Assembly: GCA_038043025.1 (NCBI GenBank)
Contig: JBBTCW010000031.1
Coordinates: 1 to 21,101, forward strand
Source of the DNA: O2-02-FULL-42-9 sp038043025
GTDB lineage: Bacteria > Pseudomonadota > Gammaproteobacteria > UBA12402
Length of the DNA: 21,101 bases
Reading direction: 5' to 3'
The translations under genes were made by a program, and so were the position numbers. Position 1 is the first letter of the stretch. Each line of letters begins with the position of its first letter. The notes beneath the pieces were generated by a model, which made no database searches, was not told where the DNA came from, and saw only the letters and a program-made list of their open reading frames with translations. Shown one piece after another: positions 13,575 through 21,101 of the stretch.

Positions 13575-15266
13575 TTAGCTCATCCACTCAACCACCACTT
13601 TTTTACCCGAAAACGCTAAACCTGCTTTAATGATTTTTGTGATGCCGGCTTGTTTTAATTCGGCTTCGTAGTGGCGTTTTTCAATTTGTTGCAACGCTTC
13701 GTGGGCAGAGGCTTTTAATTCTTCGCCTTCTTTTGCCACTTTGAATTCTAAAATTAAACTGACGGCTTGAGCGTTCGTTAAATCTTTCGGAATAATCATC
13801 ACATCATATCGGCCATAGCCACTCTCGCGATTGGATTTGATCGTATGTGTTTTCATCGTGCTCGATATGATTCCCAACACCAAACCATGATAAAATTTCT
13901 CCGGGTTTTTGCCCGACACATCAAAAACACTGATCGTTTCAACTAAGTATTTTTTTAACATCTCAGCGAAATCTTCCATATTGCCTTTGAGTAAGGTGCC
14001 GATGAAATAATCGTATTGATCGTAACCAATGCGTCCACTGATCCACTCTTTGACCAACTCACTATAAATCATGCCCACTTCATAATTCGGCGGCAACAAT
14101 GAACATTTTAAGTTAGAGCCGCTCGGTTCACAGAAAAGCGCTTTCAGATAACCACTCGACAATAACAAACTCCAAAGCGCACCGGGATTTTCAGCAAAAT
14201 GGGTAAAAGCAACGTATTCGTCAACAATGGTTTCGATGGACTGACCCCTCACCAGTGATTCGAGTTTGAATTTTGTATCAGTATCTGCCTGCGCCAACAA
14301 ACTTTTAATCAATGCGTTGTCACTGGTGTTGAGCCAATAGGGTTTAAGTTTGCCACCATCGTTTAAACAATTGACCACCGACCACGGATTATAAACAATT
14401 GTTTGACCGAACAAATATCCGTTATACCATTTTTTGATTTCATCGGCGTGCGACATCAAATCTGCTTGCACTAACAGTGCACTCATTTCGTCTTCGGTAA
14501 AACCAAAATATTGGCCATAACGTTCGTCTAAAACCGAATAAACTTTAAGGTTATTTAATCCCGAAAACAAACTCTCTTTGGCAATGCGCAAGATACCGGT
14601 AATCACCGCTTTTTCAAGGTAAGGATTGGTTTTGAGCGCGGCGCCAAACATACCGCGCATGAAATTGATCATCTCGTCATAATAACCATGCAAATAACTA
14701 CTTTGAATGGGAGTGTCATATTCGTCAATTAATAACCACGGTTTAACATTATAGTGTTGATAGAGACAGGTACAAAGAATCTGTAATGAATTTTGCAGTT
14801 GAGATCTATCTGCTTGTCTCGTCATAATCAGTTGATATAACTGCCGTTGATTATTGGATAATCTATCACTCAACGCTAAATAATTGTGTTCATCATAAAT
14901 GCTTATAATCAATTCTCTCATTTTGTTATAAGCTGTTACAAAATCAGTGTCTTTAATATCTTTGAAACTAATAAAAATAACCGGATATTTTCCCTGGTAT
15001 TTTAAATAGCCGCCATCATTAATCTGGCCAATTTTTAAATGATTAAACAATTCCGTGGTTTTTTGCCCATGAACTTCGGCTGCTAAAAAATGTTGTAACA
15101 TCGATAAATTTAACGTTTTGCCAAAACGACGAGGGCGGGTGATTAATGCGATTTCTGTCGTATGATCATCCATCACATCTTTGACAAACAAACTCTTATC
15201 AACAAAATCCAGTTTGTTGTCTAAAATCTTGCGGAAATTGTCATAACCAACGGGTAATTTAATCAT
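13575..15266 (-). CDS. AAA-ATPase-like protein with C-terminal PD-(D/E)XK nuclease domain
   Basis: Belongs to the widespread family combining the AAA-ATPase-like domain (PF09820) with a DUF1703/PDDEXK_9 domain (PF08011); its biological role is not established, though many copies occur in Bacteroidetes and in host-associated bacteria. The ATG at 15266 gives 563 aa and the usual start MIKLPVGYDNFRKI; an in-frame TTG at 15281 is less likely. Walker A-like RPRRFGKT is at 44-51, Walker B LLIDEYDTPI near 180, then AVITGILRIAKESLFSGLNN. The C-terminal nuclease-like part has RYDVMI and LILEFKVA with Glu507 and Lys509, so the catalytic pair looks intact. It follows the outer-membrane protein gene by 16 bases and converges on trbB with 4 bases between. 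Such genes are often multi-copy and mobile. Confidence 0.9.
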   Translation of the reverse strand: MIKLPVGYDNFRKILDNKLDFVDKSLFVKDVMDDHTTEIALITRPRRFGKTLNLSMLQHFLAAEVHGQKTTELFNHLKIGQINDGGYLKYQGKYPVIFISFKDIKDTDFVTAYNKMRELIISIYDEHNYLALSDRLSNNQRQLYQLIMTRQADRSQLQNSLQILCTCLYQHYNVKPWLLIDEYDTPIQSSYLHGYYDEMINFMRGMFGAALKTNPYLEKAVITGILRIAKESLFSGLNNLKVYSVLDERYGQYFGFTEDEMSALLVQADLMSHADEIKKWYNGYLFGQTIVYNPWSVVNCLNDGGKLKPYWLNTSDNALIKSLLAQADTDTKFKLESLVRGQSIETIVDEYVAFTHFAENPGALWSLLLSSGYLKALFCEPSGSNLKCSLLPPNYEVGMIYSELVKEWISGRIGYDQYDYFIGTLLKGNMEDFAEMLKKYLVETISVFDVSGKNPEKFYHGLVLGIISSTMKTHTIKSNRESGYGRYDVMIIPKDLTNAQAVSLILEFKVAKEGEELKASAHEALQQIEKRHYEAELKQAGITKIIKAGLAFSGKKVVVEWMS

Positions 15267-15282
15267 ATTCTCAGCATCCAAT

Positions 15283-15852
15283 TCAAAAGAAGTATGTCAA
15301 CCCGATCGTTAGCATCTGCATGGTTGGGATATTGTCATCAGCACTTGCTAGCACATTCCCTTGAACGGTTCCTTCCCAATTGGGTGTAAACGCATAACCC
15401 AGTCCAGCCCCCAGCAATATCGCACCGCCTGTGTAATTACCAGCACCCGCTGGGTTGCCACCATTTTTACCTTTTAAATTATGCGATACGATGGCGCCAC
15501 CGACTTTAGCAAATGCTTCAAAACCATTATCAAAGGGGATTGCACCTTTAATTGCGGCGACGCCAGCATAGTTGCTGGAGCCTTCTGCATTACCAAAATC
15601 TTCTGTCGGATAGCGATAAATACCCGCTTCGACAGCAATGGTGGGGTTAAATTTATAACCGATGCTCATATTCAATCCTAAACCAGTATTTTCGGTTTTG
15701 GTTGAACCTGCGGGTTCTTCTGCAACGCGCCCCCAACCGATATTGCCTTCGCCATAAGCTCCTGAAGATTGAGACATATCAGCAAATATTATGCCACTCA
15801 TCAAAAATGCGATAAATCCTGCTGTGCCTACAAGAGTGATTTTTTTCAACAT
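15283..15852 (-). CDS. Outer-membrane beta-barrel protein, 189 aa
   Basis: A small outer-membrane protein of the OmpA-like/beta-barrel (PF13505-type) class. The ATG at 15852 has AAGAGG about 6 bases upstream and gives a clean signal peptide, MLKKITLVGTAGFIAF onward, with a likely cut after residue 24 (IIFA before DMSQ); a TTG further up at 15870 is not needed. The mature part shows alternating beta strands (LGLNMSIGYKFNPTIAVEAGI; KVGGAIVSHNL; ILLGAGLGYAFTP) with Gly/Asn-rich loops, and ends in LTYFF, the terminal aromatic expected by the BAM assembly machinery. Eight strands would fit its size. It has its own promoter and is probably transcribed with the following AAA-type gene. Function unknown: adhesion, structural or porin-like. 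Confidence 0.85.
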   Translation of the reverse strand: MLKKITLVGTAGFIAFLMSGIIFADMSQSSGAYGEGNIGWGRVAEEPAGSTKTENTGLGLNMSIGYKFNPTIAVEAGIYRYPTEDFGNAEGSSNYAGVAAIKGAIPFDNGFEAFAKVGGAIVSHNLKGKNGGNPAGAGNYTGGAILLGAGLGYAFTPNWEGTVQGNVLASADDNIPTMQMLTIGLTYFF

Positions 15853-15884
15853 ACAAAGCCTCTTAATCAACGCTTTAAAAGGAT

Positions 15885-15912
15885 ATTATATACAAAATGT
15901 GCAATAGCACAA
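15885..15912 (-). promoter_or_regulatory. Sigma-70 promoter of the outer-membrane protein gene
   Basis: On the minus strand: TTGTGC (15912-15907), 16-base spacer, perfect TATAAT (15890-15885), about 33 bases before the start codon. A small inverted repeat, TGTGC-4-GCACA (15898-15911), lies across the -35 and spacer and could be an operator or chance. Confidence 0.6.
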
Positions 15913-16017
15913 GTTGACTACAATTTTTCCTCATACTCGAAATGATTATTTTTTAACCATCAAGTTTGTTCAATTTTCTTTATATTTGAGTGTTTCAAAA
16001 ATAATTTTCCAATGCTA

Positions 16018-16026
16018 TGCTATAAT
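16018..16026 (+). promoter_or_regulatory. Extended -10 promoter of the response regulator-clpB-uspA operon
   Basis: TGC followed by a perfect TATAAT (16021-16026), 38 bases before the start codon. The -35 region is poor, so an activator may be needed. No sigma-32-type heat-shock promoter was noticed here or before clpB. Confidence 0.55.
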
Positions 16027-16064
16027 TTGATGACATGGAAAGTCGGTTAGCATAGGGACGAAGT

Positions 16065-17087
16065 ATGGCAAAGAATAGAATAGCGGCATGTTATTTTCCG
16101 ACAACGACGTTGTTTTTGGATGACGGCGTTAACTTTTTGAAGGATTTGTCATTACAGCTAGATGAAACTTTGGCGTATCGTCTTTTTTATGAGCCCTATA
16201 AAGCACTGCGTTTCTTAAAAGATAATTATCATCCTTATGTCAATCCTCGGCAATGGTTATCTGATTTAAAAAGTCGAGGGGATTTGGGTGATTTAGAAAA
16301 AGATGAGTTTACGCATAGTTTTGTCGATATCGATGTCTTTTCGATTCATAAGATGATGTATATTCCCGATCGGTTTGCCGAAATTTCAGTCGCTGTCATC
16401 GATTATGCAATGCCTGCCATGAACGGGTTGGAATTTTGTGCGGCGACGTCCGATTTGCCCATGAAGAAAATTATATTGACGGGGCAAGCCGGTCATTCAA
16501 CGGCTGTTCGAGCATTTAACGAAAAATTGATTGATCGTTTCATTATGAAAGGGGAGTATGGATTTTTAAAAACGTTGCGTGAAGCCATTCATAATTTGCA
16601 ACGTGATTATTTTAGCGATCTTTCAGAGGTTATTATTAAAGACTTAGAAGCCAATCCGCGCAGTTGTTTAAGCGACCCTATTTTCTTAGATTTTTTTGAT
16701 AAATTCAAAACAGATAATCACATCATTGAATATTACTTGGTTAAAGAATCGGGTTGTTTTTTAATGTTAGATGAAAAGCATAAGATGCGCTGGTTAATTG
16801 TGAAGGCCGAGGCAGATATGAAAGAGTTTGCTGAAATTGCCGAAGGTAATGATGCTTCACGGCCCGTTGTCACCTCCTTAAAACAACGCGAAAAATTATT
16901 ATTTTTATTTACAAAAGAAGATGAAGTGGGTGTTTCAGTGGATAAATGGAAAGATTACCTGTTTCCCGCTAAAAAATTGGCGGGTAAGTTTAATGATTAT
17001 TATTACGCCGTTATCGATGGCCAGAGCAAATATGATGTCTACCCTGATAAAGTCGTTTCCTATGAAGATTATCTTAAAAAGCTGTAA
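16065..17087 (+). CDS. Response regulator with enlarged receiver domain (LqsR-like layout)
   Basis: A signal-transduction protein with a phosphorylatable receiver. The acidic pair Asp19-Asp20 (TTLFLDDGVN), the phospho-acceptor Asp113 (VAVIDYAMPAMNG), the switch Thr (KKIILTGQAG) and the conserved Lys (DRFIMKG) are all present. The acceptor lies some 93 residues after the acidic pair instead of the usual 40-45, so about 50 residues are inserted in the receiver, between about 50 and 100. The C-terminal 165 residues hold no helix-turn-helix, GGDEF, EAL or kinase motif that I can see. Legionella LqsR, as I recall, has its acceptor near 108 in a protein of similar size, which suggests kinship. The start is supported by AGGG 7 bases upstream. 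clpB follows after 46 bases, so the two are probably co-transcribed. Confidence 0.75.
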   Translation: MAKNRIAACYFPTTTLFLDDGVNFLKDLSLQLDETLAYRLFYEPYKALRFLKDNYHPYVNPRQWLSDLKSRGDLGDLEKDEFTHSFVDIDVFSIHKMMYIPDRFAEISVAVIDYAMPAMNGLEFCAATSDLPMKKIILTGQAGHSTAVRAFNEKLIDRFIMKGEYGFLKTLREAIHNLQRDYFSDLSEVIIKDLEANPRSCLSDPIFLDFFDKFKTDNHIIEYYLVKESGCFLMLDEKHKMRWLIVKAEADMKEFAEIAEGNDASRPVVTSLKQREKLLFLFTKEDEVGVSVDKWKDYLFPAKKLAGKFNDYYYAVIDGQSKYDVYPDKVVSYEDYLKKL

Positions 17088-17133
17088 CTATTCAGCACAA
17101 TCAAGGAACGTCCATAGTATCCAGAGGTGAACG

Positions 17134-19707
17134 ATGAACTTTGAAAAATTAACCAGTAAATTCCAAATGGCGCTTGCCGAGGCGCAGTCATTAGCGTTGG
17201 GGCGCGATAATCCTACGATTGAATCGATTCATCTGATGAAGACATTGATCGATCAAGAGGGTGGGACGGTTCGACCGTTGTTAACGCAAGCGAATGTCAA
17301 TATTCCACAATTGCGTAGCAAGCTCGATGATGCGCTCGATCGTTTGCCCATTGCGCAAGGGTTGGGAGGTGATATTCATGTGTCGCCGGAATTGAATCAA
17401 TTGCTCAACCTCATGGATAAGTTCGCACAAAAACGCGGCGATCAATATATTTCCAGTGAATTATTTGTGTTGGCCGTGTTGGAAGATGGGACAGAATTAG
17501 CGCGATTGTTAAAAGCGGCAGGCGCAACACAATCGGCGGTTGAAGCAGCCATTAAAAATATGCGCGGTGGCCAAAAAGTGGATGATCAGAATGCAGAAGA
17601 ACATCGGCAGGCATTAGAGAAATATACCATCGATTTGACGGCACGCGCAGAGCAAGGCAAGTTAGATCCAGTGATTGGGCGTGATGATATTATTCGTCGT
17701 GTGATCCAGGTGTTGTCACGTCGCACTAAGAATAATCCGGTGTTGATTGGTGAGCCTGGCGTGGGTAAAACTGCAATCGTGGAAGGATTAGCCCAGCGTA
17801 TTGTCAATGGCGAAGTGCCTGAAGGATTAAAAAATAAGCGCGTATTAGCCTTGGATATGGGATCATTAATTGCAGGGACAAAATTTCGTGGTGAATTTGA
17901 AGAACGCTTAAAGGCGGTATTAAAAGAATTAGGGCAGCAAGAAGGACAAATCATTTTATTTATTGATGAAATTCATATGATGGTGGGAGCGGGTAAAGCG
18001 GAAGGGTCAATGGATGCAGGCAATATGTTAAAGCCTGCGTTGGCACGTGGCGAATTGCATTGTGTGGGCGCCACGACCTTAAATGAGTATCGGCAATATT
18101 TAGAAAAAGATGCAGCACTTGAGCGACGTTTTCAAAAAGTGTTAGTCGATGAACCAACTATTGAAGATACCATTGCCATTTTGCGCGGATTAAAAGAGCG
18201 TTATGAATTGCATCATGGTGTGGAAATTACGGACCCAGCGATTGTGGCGGCAGCGATGTTGTCGCAGCGTTATATTACGGATCGTAATCTTCCCGATAAA
18301 GCGATTGATTTAATTGATGAGGCGGGTAGTCGTATTCGCATGGAAATTGATTCAAAACCTGAAAGCATGGATCGACTTGAACGACGGTTGATTCAATTTA
18401 AGATTGAGCGCGAGGCATTAAAAAAAGAAAAAGATGAAGCATCGAAAAAACGCTTAAAAGAATTAGACGCGGACATCAAAGAGACCGAAAAAAAATTCAG
18501 TGATATGGAAGAAATTTGGAAAGGCGAAAAAGCAGCGTTACAAGGTTCGCAATATATCAAAGAAAAACTCGATCGTGCGCGCGTCGAATTAGAAACTGCG
18601 CATCGCGCCGGTGATTTAGGGCGCATGTCCGAACTGCAATATGGCCGTATTCCCGAATTAGAAAAACAGTTAGCCGCAGCAGAAAAGACCAAACAGAAAG
18701 AAACGACCTTGTTACGTAATCGCGTAACCGAAGAAGAAATTGCTGAGGTCGTATCGCGTTGGACGCATATTCCGGTGTCGAAAATGTTGGAAGGTGAAAA
18801 AGAAAAGCTGCTAACTATGGAGGATTTTTTACATCAACGCGTGATTGGACAGAATGAAGCAGTGGCCGTTGTTTCGAATGCGGTTCGCCGTTCGCGTGCG
18901 GGGTTAAGTGATGCCGGGCGTCCGATTGGATCGTTTTTATTTTTAGGACCAACGGGCGTGGGTAAAACCGAGTTATGTAAAGCGTTGACGGGGTTTTTAT
19001 TTGATACGGATGAGGCGATGGTGCGCATTGATATGTCGGAATTTATGGAAAAACATTCAGTCGCGCGACTGATTGGCGCGCCGCCGGGCTATGTGGGTTA
19101 CGAAGAGGGCGGTTATTTAACGGAGGCTGTTCGTCGTCGGCCGTATTCATTGATTTTGTTAGATGAAATTGAAAAAGCGCATCCGGATGTGTTTAATATA
19201 TTATTACAAGTGTTAGATGATGGTCGTTTGACAGACGGACAAGGGCGTACCGTGGATTTTCGTAATACCGTTATTGTGATGACATCGAATTTGGGTTCGC
19301 AGTTGATTCAAGAAATGAGCGAACAAGGCTATGACAAAATGAAGTCGGCGGTGATGGATCTTGTTGAAAAAGAATTAAAACCGGAATTTATCAATCGCAT
19401 CGATGAAATTGTTGTGTTTCATAGTTTAACGCAGGCACAAATTCAAAAAATTGCGTTGATCCAAATTGAATTGTTGAAACAGCGATTAGCGGCCAAAGAG
19501 ATACAATTAAAGTGGGATGAAAAAGTGCTTGAATATTTAGCCGAAGTGGGGTTTGATCCCGTGTATGGCGCGAGACCGCTCAAACGAATTATTCAGCAAC
19601 GCTTAGAAAACCCTTTAGCGAATGAGATTTTAGGGGTAAACTTCGGTTCAGGTGATGTGATTAATGTCACACACGGGAAGAATGGTTTAAAATTTTCCAA
19701 GAAATAA
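17134..19707 (+). CDS. clpB: Chaperone disaggregase ClpB
   Basis: A hexameric AAA+ disaggregase that works with DnaK to pull apart aggregated proteins in the cytoplasm after stress. The 857-aa length is the same as E. coli ClpB. The N-terminal domain covers 1-145; the first ATPase domain has Walker A GEPGVGKT (206-213) and Walker B LFIDEIHMM; the coiled-coil middle domain spans about 408-525 (LERRLIQFKIEREALKKEKD and following heptads); the second ATPase domain has GPTGVGKT (605-612) and LILLDEIEKAHPD; the small C-terminal domain has GFDPVYGARPLKRII. Everything looks intact. AGAGGTGA precedes the ATG. It lies behind a response regulator and ahead of uspA, with 46- and 15-base gaps, which suggests a stress operon. 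No heat-shock promoter is visible directly upstream. Confidence 0.97.
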   Translation: MNFEKLTSKFQMALAEAQSLALGRDNPTIESIHLMKTLIDQEGGTVRPLLTQANVNIPQLRSKLDDALDRLPIAQGLGGDIHVSPELNQLLNLMDKFAQKRGDQYISSELFVLAVLEDGTELARLLKAAGATQSAVEAAIKNMRGGQKVDDQNAEEHRQALEKYTIDLTARAEQGKLDPVIGRDDIIRRVIQVLSRRTKNNPVLIGEPGVGKTAIVEGLAQRIVNGEVPEGLKNKRVLALDMGSLIAGTKFRGEFEERLKAVLKELGQQEGQIILFIDEIHMMVGAGKAEGSMDAGNMLKPALARGELHCVGATTLNEYRQYLEKDAALERRFQKVLVDEPTIEDTIAILRGLKERYELHHGVEITDPAIVAAAMLSQRYITDRNLPDKAIDLIDEAGSRIRMEIDSKPESMDRLERRLIQFKIEREALKKEKDEASKKRLKELDADIKETEKKFSDMEEIWKGEKAALQGSQYIKEKLDRARVELETAHRAGDLGRMSELQYGRIPELEKQLAAAEKTKQKETTLLRNRVTEEEIAEVVSRWTHIPVSKMLEGEKEKLLTMEDFLHQRVIGQNEAVAVVSNAVRRSRAGLSDAGRPIGSFLFLGPTGVGKTELCKALTGFLFDTDEAMVRIDMSEFMEKHSVARLIGAPPGYVGYEEGGYLTEAVRRRPYSLILLDEIEKAHPDVFNILLQVLDDGRLTDGQGRTVDFRNTVIVMTSNLGSQLIQEMSEQGYDKMKSAVMDLVEKELKPEFINRIDEIVVFHSLTQAQIQKIALIQIELLKQRLAAKEIQLKWDEKVLEYLAEVGFDPVYGARPLKRIIQQRLENPLANEILGVNFGSGDVINVTHGKNGLKFSKK

Positions 19708-19722
19708 TATGAGGAGACAGAA

Positions 19723-20148
19723 ATGATCAAGTACCAACATGTTCTAGTTGCTTCCGATTTGACCGATGGTTCAGATATTGTCATAAAAAAAGCAGAAGAG
19801 TTAGCGAAACAGATGGGTTCGCATTTAAGTTTATTACATGTTGTTGAGCCGTTACCGGGTTATGGTTATGCGTTTGTGGGTTCAGCCGAAATCGAATTGC
19901 AGTTGGTCGAAGAAGCAAAACGCCAGTTAGCAAAACTAGGCAAGCAATTAAATGTCAAAGAAGGCGATCAATATGTTGAAATCGGTCCAACGAAAATAGA
20001 GATTACGCGCGTCGCCGAAGAAATTGGAGTCGATTTAATTATTGTGGGTAGTCATGGCCGACATGGGTTGTCAAACTTATTAGGCTCGACCGCCAACGCC
20101 GTGGTTCACAATGCAAATTGTGATGTGTTGACGATTAGACTTAAATAA
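19723..20148 (+). CDS. uspA: Universal stress protein, UspA family
   Basis: A small cytoplasmic dimeric stress protein with an alpha/beta nucleotide-binding fold. The 141-aa product begins with the standard MIKYQHVLVASDLTDGSD strand-loop, has LSLLHVVEPLPGYGYAF in the middle, and the C-terminal motif IVGSHGRHGLSNLLGSTANAV-like block, then CDVLTIRLK. The Gly-rich motif has 8 rather than 9 residues between the second and third Gly, as I recall for many proteobacterial UspA proteins of the GSHGRHG type, so ATP binding is uncertain. GAGGAG at 19711-19716 supports the start. It stands 15 bases after clpB and is probably its operon partner. It converges on the MATE remnant with 16 bases between. Confidence 0.92.
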   Translation: MIKYQHVLVASDLTDGSDIVIKKAEELAKQMGSHLSLLHVVEPLPGYGYAFVGSAEIELQLVEEAKRQLAKLGKQLNVKEGDQYVEIGPTKIEITRVAEEIGVDLIIVGSHGRHGLSNLLGSTANAVVHNANCDVLTIRLK

Positions 20149-20164
20149 TGCGAATAACGCGAGT

Positions 20165-21101
20165 TCAGGGCTGCATTGGCCTTTCTGGGTTCATTTGGAT
20201 TTCTTGTAGATCTTGGATCTCTGCTATGTTTAGAGGGTTGATCTCAGGATCTCGTTGCTGTTTCGTGAAAAATGAACGGCAACTTTGCCACCAGGATCCA
20301 GTATTTCTTGTTGGTTGAACGGTTTCTTTTACCTCTTGATATGCTTCTGGTGTCGTATATTTACGCCACATCGGAAAAACAGAGAGCGCGGCTAATGTCA
20401 TGCTAATGGTGGTGCCCATAATGACACCGACAATGTTTAAATCTTCTGTAAAAGCGAGGAGATAACTTAACGCCAGACCGCTGCCTAAAGACAATATGGA
20501 TAATAGAGTGGGGGTAATATTTTGGTTTGAAACCCGTAGTACTTGTATTTGACCATAACGAAATACATCAGCAATAATAGTGCCGGCGGCTAACGGCAGG
20601 ATTTGTCTTGCGGTCGCCAAGATGGCGGGATGCACATCTTCCGGCGTCAGAATCGCACCTAACCATTCGGGATGACAGGCTAACAGGATGGTTGGAATAG
20701 CAACGAGAGACGCACTGGTGATTAACCCATAGCGAGCGACTCGACTGGCATACGTAAAATCCTCTGCACCGACGGCGCGACCGACTTCTTGACTAATACT
20801 TTGACCAAATGCAAAGCTGGGAATAATAGCAAAAAATTGCAATTGCGAGGTAAAGGCTTGCGCAGATAGGGCATTTGTCCCCAGCCATGCAGCAAATGTA
20901 TTGAGGACTTGCCAGATGATGAGTTCGCTGCTGATTTGTAATGTTATGGGTAAGCCGACGGTTATCATCTCACGCAGAGTGCTGAGCAATTTACGATTAA
21001 AATTATCCAATGCATAGAATTTTAGCGGACGATATTCCGGGTGTAATCCCCTAAATTCCCGCCAAAATTAGGCACTATGAGCCACTAAGGCTAAAAGTTC
21101 A
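20165..21101 (-). pseudogene. C-terminal half of a MATE efflux transporter, frame broken by a stop codon
   Basis: MATE proteins are 12-helix Na+ or H+/drug antiporters of about 450 aa. Here about 280 residues match the second half: TLREMITVGLPITLQISSELI begins helix 7, and about six hydrophobic segments follow, with FAFGQSISQEVGRAVGAED as the typical loop. The only start-like codon near the open part is a TTG at 21010, but coding-like sequence continues upstream in frame (FWREFRGLHPEYRPLKFYA) to a TAA at 21070-21068, and past that an open hydrophobic stretch (ELLALVAHSA) reaches the window edge. A TAT/TAC-to-TAA change would explain this, so the gene is probably inactivated. The alternative is a genuine half-size protein starting at TTG 21010 or at the ATG of REMITV. 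The C-terminal 60 residues are a polar tail. Confidence 0.6.

Noticed and set aside
17088..17133. Separate promoter directly upstream of clpB
   Set aside because: Only 46 bases; TAGTAT is present but without a -35 partner, and no heat-shock consensus was found.

Overview
The window looks like a chromosomal segment of a Gram-negative gammaproteobacterium, most likely from the order Legionellales (Legionella, Coxiella, Aquicella or Berkiella relatives). This is inferred from AT-leaning coding sequence, RhlE- and ClpB-type proteins closest to gammaproteobacterial forms, and a response regulator whose layout recalls LqsR of Legionella. No rRNA, tRNA, CRISPR array, transposase or integrase gene was seen. 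A run of 100 N at 1077-1176 shows that this is a draft scaffold.

Left part (1-4430): the 3' end of an unknown gene; an unknown protein carrying near-identical 97-residue tandem repeats, with the assembly gap inside the repeat; a second unknown, largely helical protein; a paired REP element (BIME) and a separate palindrome between converging genes; the DEAD-box RNA helicase rhlE on the minus strand; and a small Ala/Pro-rich charged protein on the minus strand with its own promoter.

Centre (4650-13570): a ten-gene operon for a Trb/VirB-type type IV secretion system behind one good sigma-70 promoter. The order is trbC(virB2)-trbD(B3)-trbE(B4)-trbF(B8)-trbG(B9)-trbI(B10)-unknown 99-aa secreted protein-trbL(B6)-traF(pilin-maturing peptidase)-trbB(B11). 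Most junctions overlap or are only a few bases apart. Pilin, channel, outer-membrane ring and two ATPases are encoded. A relaxase, a VirD4/TraG coupling protein, TrbJ/VirB5, TrbH/VirB7 and VirB1 are not in the window. TrbG has its own lipobox, so it may supply the lipid anchor that TrbH/VirB7 normally gives. TraF beside TrbC points to a cyclic pilin of the RP4 type. Without conjugation genes, and between housekeeping genes, the system may be a resident protein secretion or DNA uptake/transfer apparatus rather than part of an ICE; that is inference.

Right part (13575-21101): on the minus strand, an outer-membrane beta-barrel protein followed by an AAA-ATPase-like/PD-(D/E)XK protein. On the plus strand, a probable stress operon: a response regulator with an enlarged receiver domain, the disaggregase clpB, and uspA. 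At the right edge, on the minus strand, is the C-terminal half of a MATE transporter whose frame is broken by a TAA, probably a pseudogene.
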